From assembly GCA_014799805.1 (NCBI GenBank), contig JAAVHJ010000029.1, positions 1-34,100 of the forward strand: a stretch of DNA of 34,100 nt, read 5' to 3'. Positions 6,115 through 13,964 of this stretch are shown here, piece after piece. Position numbers and translations under genes: made by a program. The notes below the pieces were generated by a model that saw only the letters and a program-made list of their open reading frames with translations, made no database searches and was not told where the DNA came from. The first letter of the stretch is position 1. Each line of letters begins with the position of its first letter. This DNA comes from Ruminococcus sp. (GTDB taxonomy: Bacteria; Bacillota; Clostridia; Oscillospirales; Ruminococcaceae).

Positions 6115-7581
6115 ATGTTATTTCCATCATTGGAAGAAGTAAAACAACTTGCTTTAAGTTATACAACAATTCCTGTGTTTTTTACGTTTCCAGCAGACCA
6201 TAGAACACCAATTAGTATTTATATAGCTTTATCAGCCAAAGAAGAAAATTCATTTCTGCTAGAAAGTGTCACAGACGGCACACAATGGGATAGATACTCT
6301 TTTATTGGATTTCACCCAGTGCAAGAAATTTACACACAGGGTACACAAATGCATATCATAACTAAAAATTTGCATGAAACTATCACAGAATCAAATCCCT
6401 TTCAGAAATTGCAATTATTACTAGATACAAGAACTTCACCAAAATTTGAAAATATGCCCTATTTTACAGGTGGTATGATTGGCTATTTTGCTTATGATGC
6501 TGTGCGTTATACAGAAAAAAAACTCGTGAATATTCCAGACGATGATATTCATATGCCAGATATTCATGTATTTAATTATGATGAATTAGTTGCATATGAC
6601 CATTTGAATAGCAATGCAATTGTCATGATTAATTTACATGCAGAAGGCAATTTAGAAGAACAATATCATCATGCAGAAATTCGTTCTGCTGAAATTGCCA
6701 TGAAAATTGATAATTGCCACTGTAGAGGACAATTTCGAGATGATGAGCCAGCAATACAAGTAACATCCAATGTCACTAAAGAACAATATCTGTCAATTGT
6801 AGAACAAGCCAAAAAAAATATCCGTGCAGGTGATATTTTCCAAGTGGTATTATCACAGCGTTTCGAAATTGAAAATCCGTCTGATAGTTTTGAAGTTTAC
6901 AGACGACTTCGTGCAACGAATCCATCGCCTTATTTATATTATTTCAAGACAAAAAATTATGAAATTTCAGGAGCATCTCCAGAACTGCTTGTCAAAGTCA
7001 CAGATGGTATTGCTAGTACAAAGCCAATTGCTGGCACTCGTCCCAGAGGAAAAAATTCTGAACAAGATAAAGCATTTGAAATTTCTTTGCTTGCAGATGA
7101 AAAAGAAAAAGCAGAACATACAATGCTTGTTGATTTAGGCAGAAATGACTTAGGCAAAGTCAGTGAATTTGGCACTGTCGAAGTTTCAAATTTTATGCAT
7201 GTAGAACGCTATTCTAAAGTCATGCATTTAGTTTCAGATGTAAAAGGCAAATTGCGTGAAAATTATAAGCCAATGGATGCTTTACGTTCTGTACTGCCAG
7301 CAGGAACGCTATCTGGAGCTCCCAAAGTAAGAGCAATGGAAATTATAGACGAACTGGAAAATAAAAAACGTGGTCTATATGGCGGAACAGTGGGCTATTT
7401 TGGCTATAACGGCGATATGAACACTTGCATTGCGATTCGTACAGTGTTATTCCGTGATGGGAAAGCATATGTACAAGCTGGTGCAGGCATTGTAGCAGAT
7501 TCTGACCCTGAAAAAGAATTTGCAGAAACGACACATAAGGCATCTGCCATGATAAATGCTGTCAAGGAGGCTAGAAAATGA
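6115..7581 (+). CDS. trpE: anthranilate synthase component I
   Basis: TrpE (488 aa) makes anthranilate from chorismate, using ammonia supplied by TrpG. The chorismate-binding motifs are intact: GDIFQVVLSQRF, GASPELLV, TRPRG, LVDLGRNDLG, SGAPKVRAMEIIDELE, GGTVGYFG and QAGAGIVADSDPEKEF. Near the N-terminus LLESVTDG matches the LLES element that binds feedback tryptophan. AAGGAGG lies upstream of the ATG. The stop overlaps trpGD in an ATGA, so the two subunits are translationally coupled. It is the first gene of the T-box-controlled operon, and its length is normal. Confidence 0.97.
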   Translation: MLFPSLEEVKQLALSYTTIPVFFTFPADHRTPISIYIALSAKEENSFLLESVTDGTQWDRYSFIGFHPVQEIYTQGTQMHIITKNLHETITESNPFQKLQLLLDTRTSPKFENMPYFTGGMIGYFAYDAVRYTEKKLVNIPDDDIHMPDIHVFNYDELVAYDHLNSNAIVMINLHAEGNLEEQYHHAEIRSAEIAMKIDNCHCRGQFRDDEPAIQVTSNVTKEQYLSIVEQAKKNIRAGDIFQVVLSQRFEIENPSDSFEVYRRLRATNPSPYLYYFKTKNYEISGASPELLVKVTDGIASTKPIAGTRPRGKNSEQDKAFEISLLADEKEKAEHTMLVDLGRNDLGKVSEFGTVEVSNFMHVERYSKVMHLVSDVKGKLRENYKPMDALRSVLPAGTLSGAPKVRAMEIIDELENKKRGLYGGTVGYFGYNGDMNTCIAIRTVLFRDGKAYVQAGAGIVADSDPEKEFAETTHKASAMINAVKEARK

Positions 7582-9200
7582 TTTTAGTAATAGATAATTA
7601 TGATTCGTTTACATATAATCTTTGTCAATATATCGGCGAAATGTATACAAATATTCTTGTAAAACGTAATGATGAAATTACTTGTGATGAAATTGCACAG
7701 CTCCAGCCTAAGGCGATTATTATTTCTCCTGGTCCTGGTTATCCAGATAGTGCAGGGATTTCTATGGAAACAATTCAGAAATTTTCTGGAAAGATTCCGA
7801 TTTTAGGCGTTTGTCTGGGACATCAATCTATTGTACAGGCTTTTGGTGGTGAAATTATTCCTGCCCGTCAGTTAATGCATGGAAAATCCAGTAATATTAA
7901 ATTTGAAGAAAAACATCCGTTATTTCAACATGTAACTTGTCCATTTACAGCTGGACGTTATCATTCTTTGATAGCAAACGAAGAAAAATTGCCTGATTGC
8001 CTGTATGTAACAGCTCTTGATGAAAACGGGCAGATTATGGCAGTTTCGCACAAAACACATAAAACTTATGGATTGCAATTTCATCCAGAATCTGTATTGA
8101 CTACAAATGGAAAACAGCTTTTAAAAAATTTCTTAGTAATTGCAGGATTACTAGAAGATAATTCCAAGGAGGAAATGCACATGGATTTAAAACCATATTA
8201 TAGCAAACTCATGTTAAAACAAGATTTGACAATGCAAAAAGCCGAACATTGCATGGATATTCTTATGAGTGGCGAAGCAACAGATTTGCAAATTACAGCT
8301 GTTTTAACAGCATTGGCTACCAAAGGTGAGACTATCGACGAAATTGCAGGTTTTGCAAAAGGTATGCGAGAAAAAGCATATATTGTGCCAGATTCGTCTG
8401 ATAGCATTGAAATTGTCGGCACAGGTGGTGATCAATGTGCATCTTTTAATATTTCTACAACTTCGGCATTTGTTGCGGCAGCTTGTGGTGCAAAAGTCGC
8501 AAAACATGGCAACAGAAGTGTTTCCAGCAAAAGCGGTGCAGCAGATGTGTTAGAAGCACTTGGTGCAAAAATTACTTCTACACCAGAACAGGCAAAGGCT
8601 TGTCTTGATACAACAGGGATTTCATTCTTGTTTGCACAAAGCTATCATGCAAGTATGAAATACGTTGCACCTGTGAGAAAACAACTCGGTGTTAGAACAA
8701 TATTTAATATTTTAGGTCCTTTGACAAATCCCGCAAGAACAGATTATATTGTTTTGGGTGTCTATGAAAAAGCTTTAACAGAAATTATGGCAAAAGTTTT
8801 GCAACAAATCGGCATGAAACGTGCTATGGTTGTATTTGGCAATGATGTCATGGACGAAATTTCTGTTTCTGATTCTACAACTGTGACTGAAATTAATGGC
8901 TCAGAAATCAAAACTTATGAAATCACACCAGAAGAATTCGGCTTAAAACGTTATGAAAAATCTGAGATTGTTGGCGGTACACCTGTTGAAAATGCACAAA
9001 TTACCAGAGGCATTCTTGACGGAAGTATCACAGGTGCAAAACGTGATATTGTATTGCTAAATGCAGGAGCTGTATTATATACTTATGGCATTGCAGAAAC
9101 AATCAAAGACGGCATTGCAAAAGCATCTGAAGCAATTAATAATGGCTCTGCATTAGAAAAATTGAATGCATTTGTCAAGTTCACAAACGAAATGGAGTAA
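7578..9200 (+). CDS. trpGD: fused anthranilate synthase amidotransferase and anthranilate phosphoribosyltransferase
   Basis: This 540-aa fusion has an N-terminal class I glutamine amidotransferase (1-195) with Cys79 in GVCLGHQ and His169/Glu171 in FHPES. Residues 202-540 are a complete TrpD with VGTGGDQCASFNIST, KHGNRSVSSKSGAADVLEALG and GPLTNPA. TrpG feeds ammonia to TrpE; TrpD adds phosphoribose to anthranilate. Such fusions are known, for example in enterobacteria. What stands out is the junction: it encodes SKEEMHMDL because the DNA holds AAGGAGG and an ATG at normal spacing, so free TrpD may also be made. The fusion looks recent, through loss of the trpG stop. Confidence 0.96.
   Translation: MILVIDNYDSFTYNLCQYIGEMYTNILVKRNDEITCDEIAQLQPKAIIISPGPGYPDSAGISMETIQKFSGKIPILGVCLGHQSIVQAFGGEIIPARQLMHGKSSNIKFEEKHPLFQHVTCPFTAGRYHSLIANEEKLPDCLYVTALDENGQIMAVSHKTHKTYGLQFHPESVLTTNGKQLLKNFLVIAGLLEDNSKEEMHMDLKPYYSKLMLKQDLTMQKAEHCMDILMSGEATDLQITAVLTALATKGETIDEIAGFAKGMREKAYIVPDSSDSIEIVGTGGDQCASFNISTTSAFVAAACGAKVAKHGNRSVSSKSGAADVLEALGAKITSTPEQAKACLDTTGISFLFAQSYHASMKYVAPVRKQLGVRTIFNILGPLTNPARTDYIVLGVYEKALTEIMAKVLQQIGMKRAMVVFGNDVMDEISVSDSTTVTEINGSEIKTYEITPEEFGLKRYEKSEIVGGTPVENAQITRGILDGSITGAKRDIVLLNAGAVLYTYGIAETIKDGIAKASEAINNGSALEKLNAFVKFTNEME
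8166..8183 (+). promoter_or_regulatory. internal ribosome-binding site and ATG at the TrpG/TrpD junction
   Basis: AAGGAGG (8166-8172) stands 8 bases before the in-frame ATG at 8181, which is Met202 and the natural first residue of TrpD (MDLKPYYSK). It matches the strength and spacing of the other operon ribosome sites. Confidence 0.7.
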
Positions 9201-9207
9201 TTTTTTT

Positions 9208-9987
9208 ATGATTTTAGATGAAATCTGCCAGCAAAGAGAAATTCAGCTACAGGCTGAAAAAAAACGTTGTTCTCTAACAGAAATGCGAACACTTGCAGAA
9301 CAGGCGGAACAAAAACCGAGTTTTATACAAGTATTACGCAAAAAAGGTTTATCTTGTATTTGCGAAGTTAAAAAAGCATCTCCGTCAAAAGGCTTAATCC
9401 GTCCAAATTTTCAGCCTGTTGCATTGGCAAAAGAATATGAATTAGCAGGTGCAGATTGTATTTCTTGTTTGACAGAAGAATATTATTTTCAAGGCAGTAG
9501 CGAATATTTGAAAAATATTGCTGAAACTGTTAAAATTCCAGTATTAAGAAAAGATTTTATTATTGATGAATATCAAATTTATGAAGCAAAAGTACTGGGA
9601 GCGTCAGCAATATTATTAATTGTGAGTGTATTAGAATTTTCACGCATGAAAAATTATTTTGAGTTGGCACATAGTTTAAATTTAGATTGTCTTGTTGAAG
9701 TACACACTGCACAGGAAATAGAAACCGTTCAGCAATTAAATCCAAAATTATTAGGCGTAAATAATCGTAATTTAAAAAATTTTGAAGTAGATTTATCTAC
9801 AACAGAAAAATTAAGTTCTCTCAGACAAGCAGGACAATTATTTGTCTCTGAAAGTGGAATTAAAAACAATGCTGATATGCTGACTGTTCAAAAAAATGGA
9901 GCTGATGCTGTATTAATTGGTGAAACACTTATGCGAAGTGATAATATTACAAAAACGCTTCATGCATTGCGTGAGGGTACAGCATGA
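9208..9987 (+). CDS. trpC: indole-3-glycerol-phosphate synthase
   Basis: TrpC (259 aa, TIM barrel) closes the indole ring of CdRP to give indole-glycerol phosphate. Visible motifs are CEVKKASPSKGLI (catalytic Lys in the first strand), LRKDFIIDEYQIYEA, LVEVHT, LGVNNRNLKNFEVDL and VSESGIK. The start is the ATG at 9208 with GGAG 10 bases upstream. The earlier in-frame ATG at 9166 lies inside trpD, has no ribosome site and would add residues unlike the family. It follows trpGD by 7 bases and overlaps trpF in an ATGA. Confidence 0.96.
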   Translation: MILDEICQQREIQLQAEKKRCSLTEMRTLAEQAEQKPSFIQVLRKKGLSCICEVKKASPSKGLIRPNFQPVALAKEYELAGADCISCLTEEYYFQGSSEYLKNIAETVKIPVLRKDFIIDEYQIYEAKVLGASAILLIVSVLEFSRMKNYFELAHSLNLDCLVEVHTAQEIETVQQLNPKLLGVNNRNLKNFEVDLSTTEKLSSLRQAGQLFVSESGIKNNADMLTVQKNGADAVLIGETLMRSDNITKTLHALREGTA

Positions 9988-10613
9988 GTACTAAATTAAA
10001 AATATGCGGGATTCGCCGTCTGGAAGATGTGAATTATTTAAATCAATATGCACCAGATTATGCAGGATTTATTTTATCAAAGCCGTTTTGGCGTTATGTT
10101 TCACCTGAACAAATGCAAGTATTACATGAAAATTTAAATCCAGAAATTCAACGTGTTGGTGTGTTTGTGAATCCAGAGTTAGAAGAAATTTCAGCTTATG
10201 CAAAATTTTTAGATGTGATTCAGTTGCATGGCGAAGAATCAGAAAATTTAATGCTGAATATCAAAAAGCAAACAGGACTTGAAATCTGGAAAGCTGTCCG
10301 TGTACAGAATGCAGAAGAAATTCAGAAAGCAGATAACTTGCCTGTTGATAAATTAGTACTTGACAGTTTTTCAGCCATTTCGCATGGCGGAACGGGAACA
10401 ATTGCAAATTGGAATTTAATTTCTGAAAATAAGCCGAAAAAATTATTTTTCTTAGCTGGTGGCATTTCTGAAACGAATCTTGCAGAAGCAATTCATTTTG
10501 TTCAGCCTTATGGCATTGATGTTTCTAGCAGTGTCGAAACTGAAAAATGTAAAGATTTACATAAAATTAGTAAACTAGTACAGAATATAAGAGGGATTTG
10601 CAATGCAGAATAA
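9984..10613 (+). CDS. trpF: phosphoribosylanthranilate isomerase
   Basis: TrpF (209 aa, TIM barrel) isomerises PRA to CdRP. Motifs seen are KICGIRRLEDV with the catalytic Cys, GVFVN, IQLHGEES, LDSFSAISHGGTGT with the catalytic Asp, FLAGGISETN and IDVSSSVE. The ATG overlaps the trpC stop by four bases, which indicates coupling. Length and all catalytic positions are normal. It overlaps the following cupin gene by 11 bases. Confidence 0.95.
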   Translation: MSTKLKICGIRRLEDVNYLNQYAPDYAGFILSKPFWRYVSPEQMQVLHENLNPEIQRVGVFVNPELEEISAYAKFLDVIQLHGEESENLMLNIKKQTGLEIWKAVRVQNAEEIQKADNLPVDKLVLDSFSAISHGGTGTIANWNLISENKPKKLFFLAGGISETNLAEAIHFVQPYGIDVSSSVETEKCKDLHKISKLVQNIRGICNAE

Positions 10614-10920
10614 CAAACTTTTTACACCGCCAGAACATGTGCATTTTTTAGCACAGAAATTATATGACAAAGGCAATCTGTTAGATTGTTCGATTGCGTA
10701 TTTGCAACAGAACGGCGGAGGACCTTTGCAAAATCATACACATGCACATAATCATTTGTTTATTGTTACAGAGGGTGAAGCAGAAATTAAACTTGATGAT
10801 AAAAGCATAATTCTTAGAAAAAATGAAAGTTATCTGGTAAACGGGACAATTCCGCATTCTGTTTGGAATCATGCAGAACAAGTAACAGTTATGATTGGCA
10901 TTAATATCATGCCTGAATAA
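10603..10920 (+). CDS. small cupin-domain protein within the trp operon
   Basis: This 105-aa protein is a single cupin barrel: [22 protein letters not shown] (H-rich motif 1 with a following Glu) and [10 protein letters not shown] (motif 2 with His). These residues are the usual metal ligands. Small cupins of this type bind small molecules or act as isomerases or dioxygenases; no specific reaction can be assigned. The start overlaps the trpF stop, GAGGG lies upstream, and trpB follows after 34 bases, so it is transcribed and translated with the pathway. A role in tryptophan or indole metabolism is inferred from position only. Confidence 0.85.
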   Translation: MQNNKLFTPPEHVHFLAQKLYDKGNLLDCSIAYLQQNGGGPLQNHTHAHNHLFIVTEGEAEIKLDDKSIILRKNESYLVNGTIPHSVWNHAEQVTVMIGINIMPE

Positions 10921-10954
10921 ATTAAATAAAATAAAAAGAGAAAGAAGGATTTTT

Positions 10955-12142
10955 ATGGGTAAAATTGGAAGATTTGGCAAATTTGGCGGACAATATGTCC
11001 CTGAAACTGTGATGAATGCAGTTTCAGAATTACAGGAAGCTTATGATAAATATAAAAATGACCCTGTATTTTTAGCAGAATTATATGATTTATATAAAAA
11101 TTATGCATTCCGTCCGTCATTGTTATATTATGCTGAAAAAATGACAAAAGATTTAGGCGGTGCGAAAATTTATATTAAACGTGAAGATTTGAATCATACA
11201 GGCTCTCACAAGATTAATAATGCATTGGGACAGGTTTTGCTTGCGAAACATATGGGAAAAAAACGTGTGATTGCAGAAACTGGTGCAGGACAACATGGTG
11301 TTGCAACAGCTACTATTTGTGCATATTTTAATATGGAATGTGAAGTCTATATGGGACGTGAAGATATGGAACGTCAGGCTCTAAACGTGTACAGAATGGA
11401 GCTGTTGGGTGCAAAAGTAACTGGTGTTGATTCTGGTACAGCAACACTAAAAGATGCAATTAATGAAGCAATGCGTGATTGGGCAACAAATATTGCAACG
11501 ACTTTTTATTGTATTGGTTCTGTCATGGGTCCGCACCCATATCCAACAATGGTACGTGATTTTCAGAAAATTATTGGCGAAGAAGCCAAAAAGCAAATTG
11601 TGCAAGCAGAAGGAAAATTACCTGATTGTGTTGTTGCCTGTGTTGGCGGTGGTTCTAATGCAATGGGAATTTTCTATGATTTTATTCCTGATACAAGTGT
11701 TAGACTGGTTGGAGCTGAAGCTGGCGGTCGTGGTATTAATACACCAGAACATGCGGCGACTTTGTCTAAAGGTGATTTAGGGATTTTTCATGGTATGAAA
11801 TCTGTATTTTTACAAAATGAAGAAGGACAAATTGCACCTGTATATTCTATTTCAGCAGGTTTAGATTATCCAGGTATTGGCCCTGAACATTCCTATTTGC
11901 ATGAAACAGGTCGTGCAGATTATATTAGCATTACAGATGAAGAAGCTGTGCAGGCATTTGAATATCTTTCTAAAACAGAGGGTATTATTCCTGCTGTGGA
12001 ATCTGCACATGCTGTTGCAGCTGCAATGAAAATTGCACCTACTATGAAACCAGACCAAATTATGATTATTAATCTTTCTGGACGTGGTGACAAAGACGTT
12101 CAGCAAATTGCAAGATACAGAGGAGTGAATTTAAGTGAATAA
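10955..12142 (+). CDS. trpB: tryptophan synthase beta chain
   Basis: TrpB (395 aa) condenses indole and serine with PLP. Motifs are [19 protein letters not shown] with the PLP Lys86, [22 protein letters not shown] (phosphate loop), [16 protein letters not shown] and [10 protein letters not shown]. The start is the ATG at 10955, preceded by AGAAGGA. The upstream in-frame ATG at 10895 lies inside the cupin gene and would add a non-family extension. The 3' end overlaps trpA by 8 bases. Confidence 0.97.
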   Translation: MGKIGRFGKFGGQYVPETVMNAVSELQEAYDKYKNDPVFLAELYDLYKNYAFRPSLLYYAEKMTKDLGGAKIYIKREDLNHTGSHKINNALGQVLLAKHMGKKRVIAETGAGQHGVATATICAYFNMECEVYMGREDMERQALNVYRMELLGAKVTGVDSGTATLKDAINEAMRDWATNIATTFYCIGSVMGPHPYPTMVRDFQKIIGEEAKKQIVQAEGKLPDCVVACVGGGSNAMGIFYDFIPDTSVRLVGAEAGGRGINTPEHAATLSKGDLGIFHGMKSVFLQNEEGQIAPVYSISAGLDYPGIGPEHSYLHETGRADYISITDEEAVQAFEYLSKTEGIIPAVESAHAVAAAMKIAPTMKPDQIMIINLSGRGDKDVQQIARYRGVNLSE

Positions 12143-12935
12143 TAGAATTGATGAAAAATTTAAGCAATTGAAAGCTGAAAATAAAAAAGCCTTAATTACT
12201 TATATTGCTGCTGGTGATGGTGGCTTTGATTTGACAGAACAAGCTATTTTAGCAATGGAACAAAACGGTGCTGATATTATCGAAATTGGTGTGCCATTTT
12301 CAGACCCGATTGCAGAGGGCAAAGTCATTCAAGAAGCTAGTTTACGTGCAATCAAAGATTATCATACGACTTTAAAAGGCGTATTTGAACTGGTAAAAAA
12401 ATTAAGAACACAAACTAATATGCCGTTATTATTAATGCTATATGCAAATACGATTTTCAGAACAGGAACAGATTATTTCTTTGAGAAATGTCATGAAGTT
12501 GGCATTGATGGTGTCATTGTACCAGATTTGCCTTTTGAAGAACATGACGAATTTCAAGAAGCATCAGAGAAAAATAACATTTATAATATTAGTCTTGTAA
12601 CGCCAGCATCTACAGGTAGAATTGCAAAAATTGCTCCAAAAGCACAAGGTTTTTTGTATTGCGTTTCTTCTGTTGGTGTAACAGGTATGAGAAATCATTT
12701 TGATACGGATTTTAATGCTTTTTTTGGTGAAGTGAAAAATTCTGCAAAGATTCCTTATTGTGTAGGTTTTGGCATTCGTGACGGAGAAACCGCTCGTAAA
12801 ATGAGTGCTTATTGTGACGGTGTTATTGTTGGCAGTGCCATTGTAAATAAAATCGGTGAATTTGGACAAAATGCTATCCCTGAAATTGTAGCACTTTGTC
12901 AAGAGCTTAGAAAAGGACTGGATGAAATATCATGA
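12135..12935 (+). CDS. trpA: tryptophan synthase alpha chain
   Basis: TrpA (266 aa) cleaves indole-glycerol phosphate to indole, which is channelled to TrpB. It starts with GTG, with AGGAG 9 bases upstream and inside the end of trpB. The motif [15 protein letters not shown] gives catalytic Glu50; the position matching Asp60 of the E. coli enzyme is Glu61. A Glu here also occurs, to my knowledge, in other clostridial TrpA proteins. GFGIRDGE and GSAIVNKI form the phosphate site. The stop overlaps the next gene in an ATGA. Confidence 0.96.
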   Translation: MNNRIDEKFKQLKAENKKALITYIAAGDGGFDLTEQAILAMEQNGADIIEIGVPFSDPIAEGKVIQEASLRAIKDYHTTLKGVFELVKKLRTQTNMPLLLMLYANTIFRTGTDYFFEKCHEVGIDGVIVPDLPFEEHDEFQEASEKNNIYNISLVTPASTGRIAKIAPKAQGFLYCVSSVGVTGMRNHFDTDFNAFFGEVKNSAKIPYCVGFGIRDGETARKMSAYCDGVIVGSAIVNKIGEFGQNAIPEIVALCQELRKGLDEIS

Positions 12936-13330
12936 TAAATAATAAAATAATAGATTCTCTCATGAAAGGTGACCAAGATTTTTTTACAACTCTTGACACT
13001 TCAACAGAAGAGGGAAAAAAACAACTTTCAGTTTTTTCATCCAACAAATCTTACAAGAAAATTTCCGATTATATTGGTAAACAAATCACTTTTAATGCAG
13101 TTTACATGAAGAAAATAGAAATCAAAGGTTCTGTAGCAATTCAAACAGCTATACAAACACCTAATGGCGAAATATTCAAGTCAACATCTGAAGGAATTGC
13201 AAAATCTGTATTAGTGGCTATAGATTGTTTTGGCTATCCTGATAAATGGGAAGAAGAAATATGGTTTGAAATTCGTGAAGTTAATACAAGACAAAATAGA
13301 AATTATTTTAAATTGCAATTAGTTGATTAA
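12932..13330 (+). CDS. 132-aa protein of unknown function coupled to trpA
   Basis: The ATG overlaps the trpA stop (ATGA), so it is translated as the last gene of the trp operon. The protein is mainly beta-strand-like with a short helix: 'KKISDYIGKQITFNAVYM', 'GSVAIQTAIQTPNGEIF', 'STSEGIAKSVLVAIDCFGYP', 'WEEEIWFEIREV', 'RNYFKLQLVD'. The pattern of a strand, then SxSEGIAKSV, FGxP and W-x-strand recalls small phage single-stranded-DNA-binding proteins. That is only a resemblance from memory. It matches no tryptophan enzyme and has no signal peptide or membrane helix. Confidence 0.75.
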   Translation: MINNKIIDSLMKGDQDFFTTLDTSTEEGKKQLSVFSSNKSYKKISDYIGKQITFNAVYMKKIEIKGSVAIQTAIQTPNGEIFKSTSEGIAKSVLVAIDCFGYPDKWEEEIWFEIREVNTRQNRNYFKLQLVD

Positions 13331-13430
13331 TTGTTAATTAAATATTGAAAGAAAATAGTTGGAGTAATGAATTTGCTAATGATATTTTAAAAATACATGT
13401 TTTCCACTAGAATAATAATTTAGGATTTAA

Positions 13431-13454
13431 GACAAGCAGAATGAATTGCTTGTC
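13431..13454. repeat. perfect 8-bp inverted repeat downstream of the trp operon
   Basis: GACAAGCA (13431-13438) and TGCTTGTC (13447-13454) flank an 8-base loop. No T-run follows on either side, so it is a weak terminator at best. It could be a 3'-end-stabilising hairpin or an operator. The rest of 13331-13532 shows nothing else I can support. Confidence 0.4.
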
Positions 13455-13532
13455 AAAGCATTCATATATTATCTAAATTTAAACCAAATTTTGCATGAAT
13501 TTTCATGGAAACACTGATTTTTAGAAAAACCC

Positions 13533-13561
13533 TTGACAAATCGCTATAAATAGTTTATAAT
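13533..13561 (+). promoter_or_regulatory. HU gene promoter
   Basis: TTGACA (13533-13538) and TATAAT (13556-13561) with a 17-base spacer give a full consensus match. It is also the nearest recognisable promoter upstream of cas3. Confidence 0.9.
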
Positions 13562-13595
13562 GGGATTATATTAAGAAAAACGGAGGAGTGCTATT

Positions 13596-13871
13596 ATGAA
13601 GAAAGCAGACTTGGTTCAAGCAGTTGCCCAGAAAACTGGCAAATCTAAGAAAGATGCAGGCATTTTTGTTGATGCTGTATTTGAAAGTATTAAAGATGCA
13701 TTAGTTGCGGGTGACAAAGTAACTTTGACAGGATTTGGTGTATTTGAAGTGCGTGAACGTGCAGCAAAACAATGTATGAATCCTCGCACACATGAAATGC
13801 AAACTGTTGAAGCTTGTAAAGCTCCAGCTTTTAAAGCAGGTAAAAACCTAAAAGAAGCTGTCAACAAGTAA
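13596..13871 (+). CDS. HU-family DNA-binding protein
   Basis: This 91-aa protein is a standard-length HU/IHF: an N-terminal dimerisation helix pair (MKKADLVQAVAQKTG), the GFGVFEVRERAAKQCMNP arm and the PAFKAGKNLKEAVN C-terminal helix. HU bends DNA without strict sequence choice. The beta-arm tip is slightly unusual: the common RNPxTGE reads MNPRTHE. GGAGG lies before the ATG. A strong promoter and terminator make it a single-gene unit. It is only 94 bases upstream of cas3, where a DNA-bending protein could matter for spacer integration, but it may simply be the housekeeping HU. Confidence 0.95.
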   Translation: MKKADLVQAVAQKTGKSKKDAGIFVDAVFESIKDALVAGDKVTLTGFGVFEVRERAAKQCMNPRTHEMQTVEACKAPAFKAGKNLKEAVNK

Positions 13872-13890
13872 TTTTTATTTGATTTCAGCA

Positions 13891-13930
13891 AAAATCCCTC
13901 ATCTTCTTTTTAGATGGGGGATTTTTGATT
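13891..13930 (+). terminator. intrinsic terminator after the HU gene
   Basis: A 14-bp stem pairs 13891-13904 (AAAATCCCTCATCT) with 13912-13925, followed by a T-rich tail. It separates HU from cas3. No promoter is visible in the roughly 35 bases left before cas3, so some read-through may feed cas3. Confidence 0.85.
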
Positions 13931-13964
13931 TTATGACTAAAATAAAAATAAAAGGAGAAAGAAC

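Noticed and set aside
7578-9200. TrpG-TrpD fusion as a sequencing frameshift artefact
   Set aside because: The junction stays in one frame with no overlap or frame change; loss of a stop codon explains it more simply.
9166-9207. Longer trpC start at 9166
   Set aside because: Inside trpD, no ribosome site, extra residues unlike TrpC; the ATG at 9208 has GGAG.
10895-10954. Longer trpB start at 10895
   Set aside because: Inside the cupin gene and without a ribosome site; the ATG at 10955 has AGAAGGA and gives the usual TrpB length.
13616-13891. Minus-strand 91-aa open frame over the HU gene
   Set aside because: Exact shadow of HU with Ser/Thr/Cys-rich composition and no start signal.
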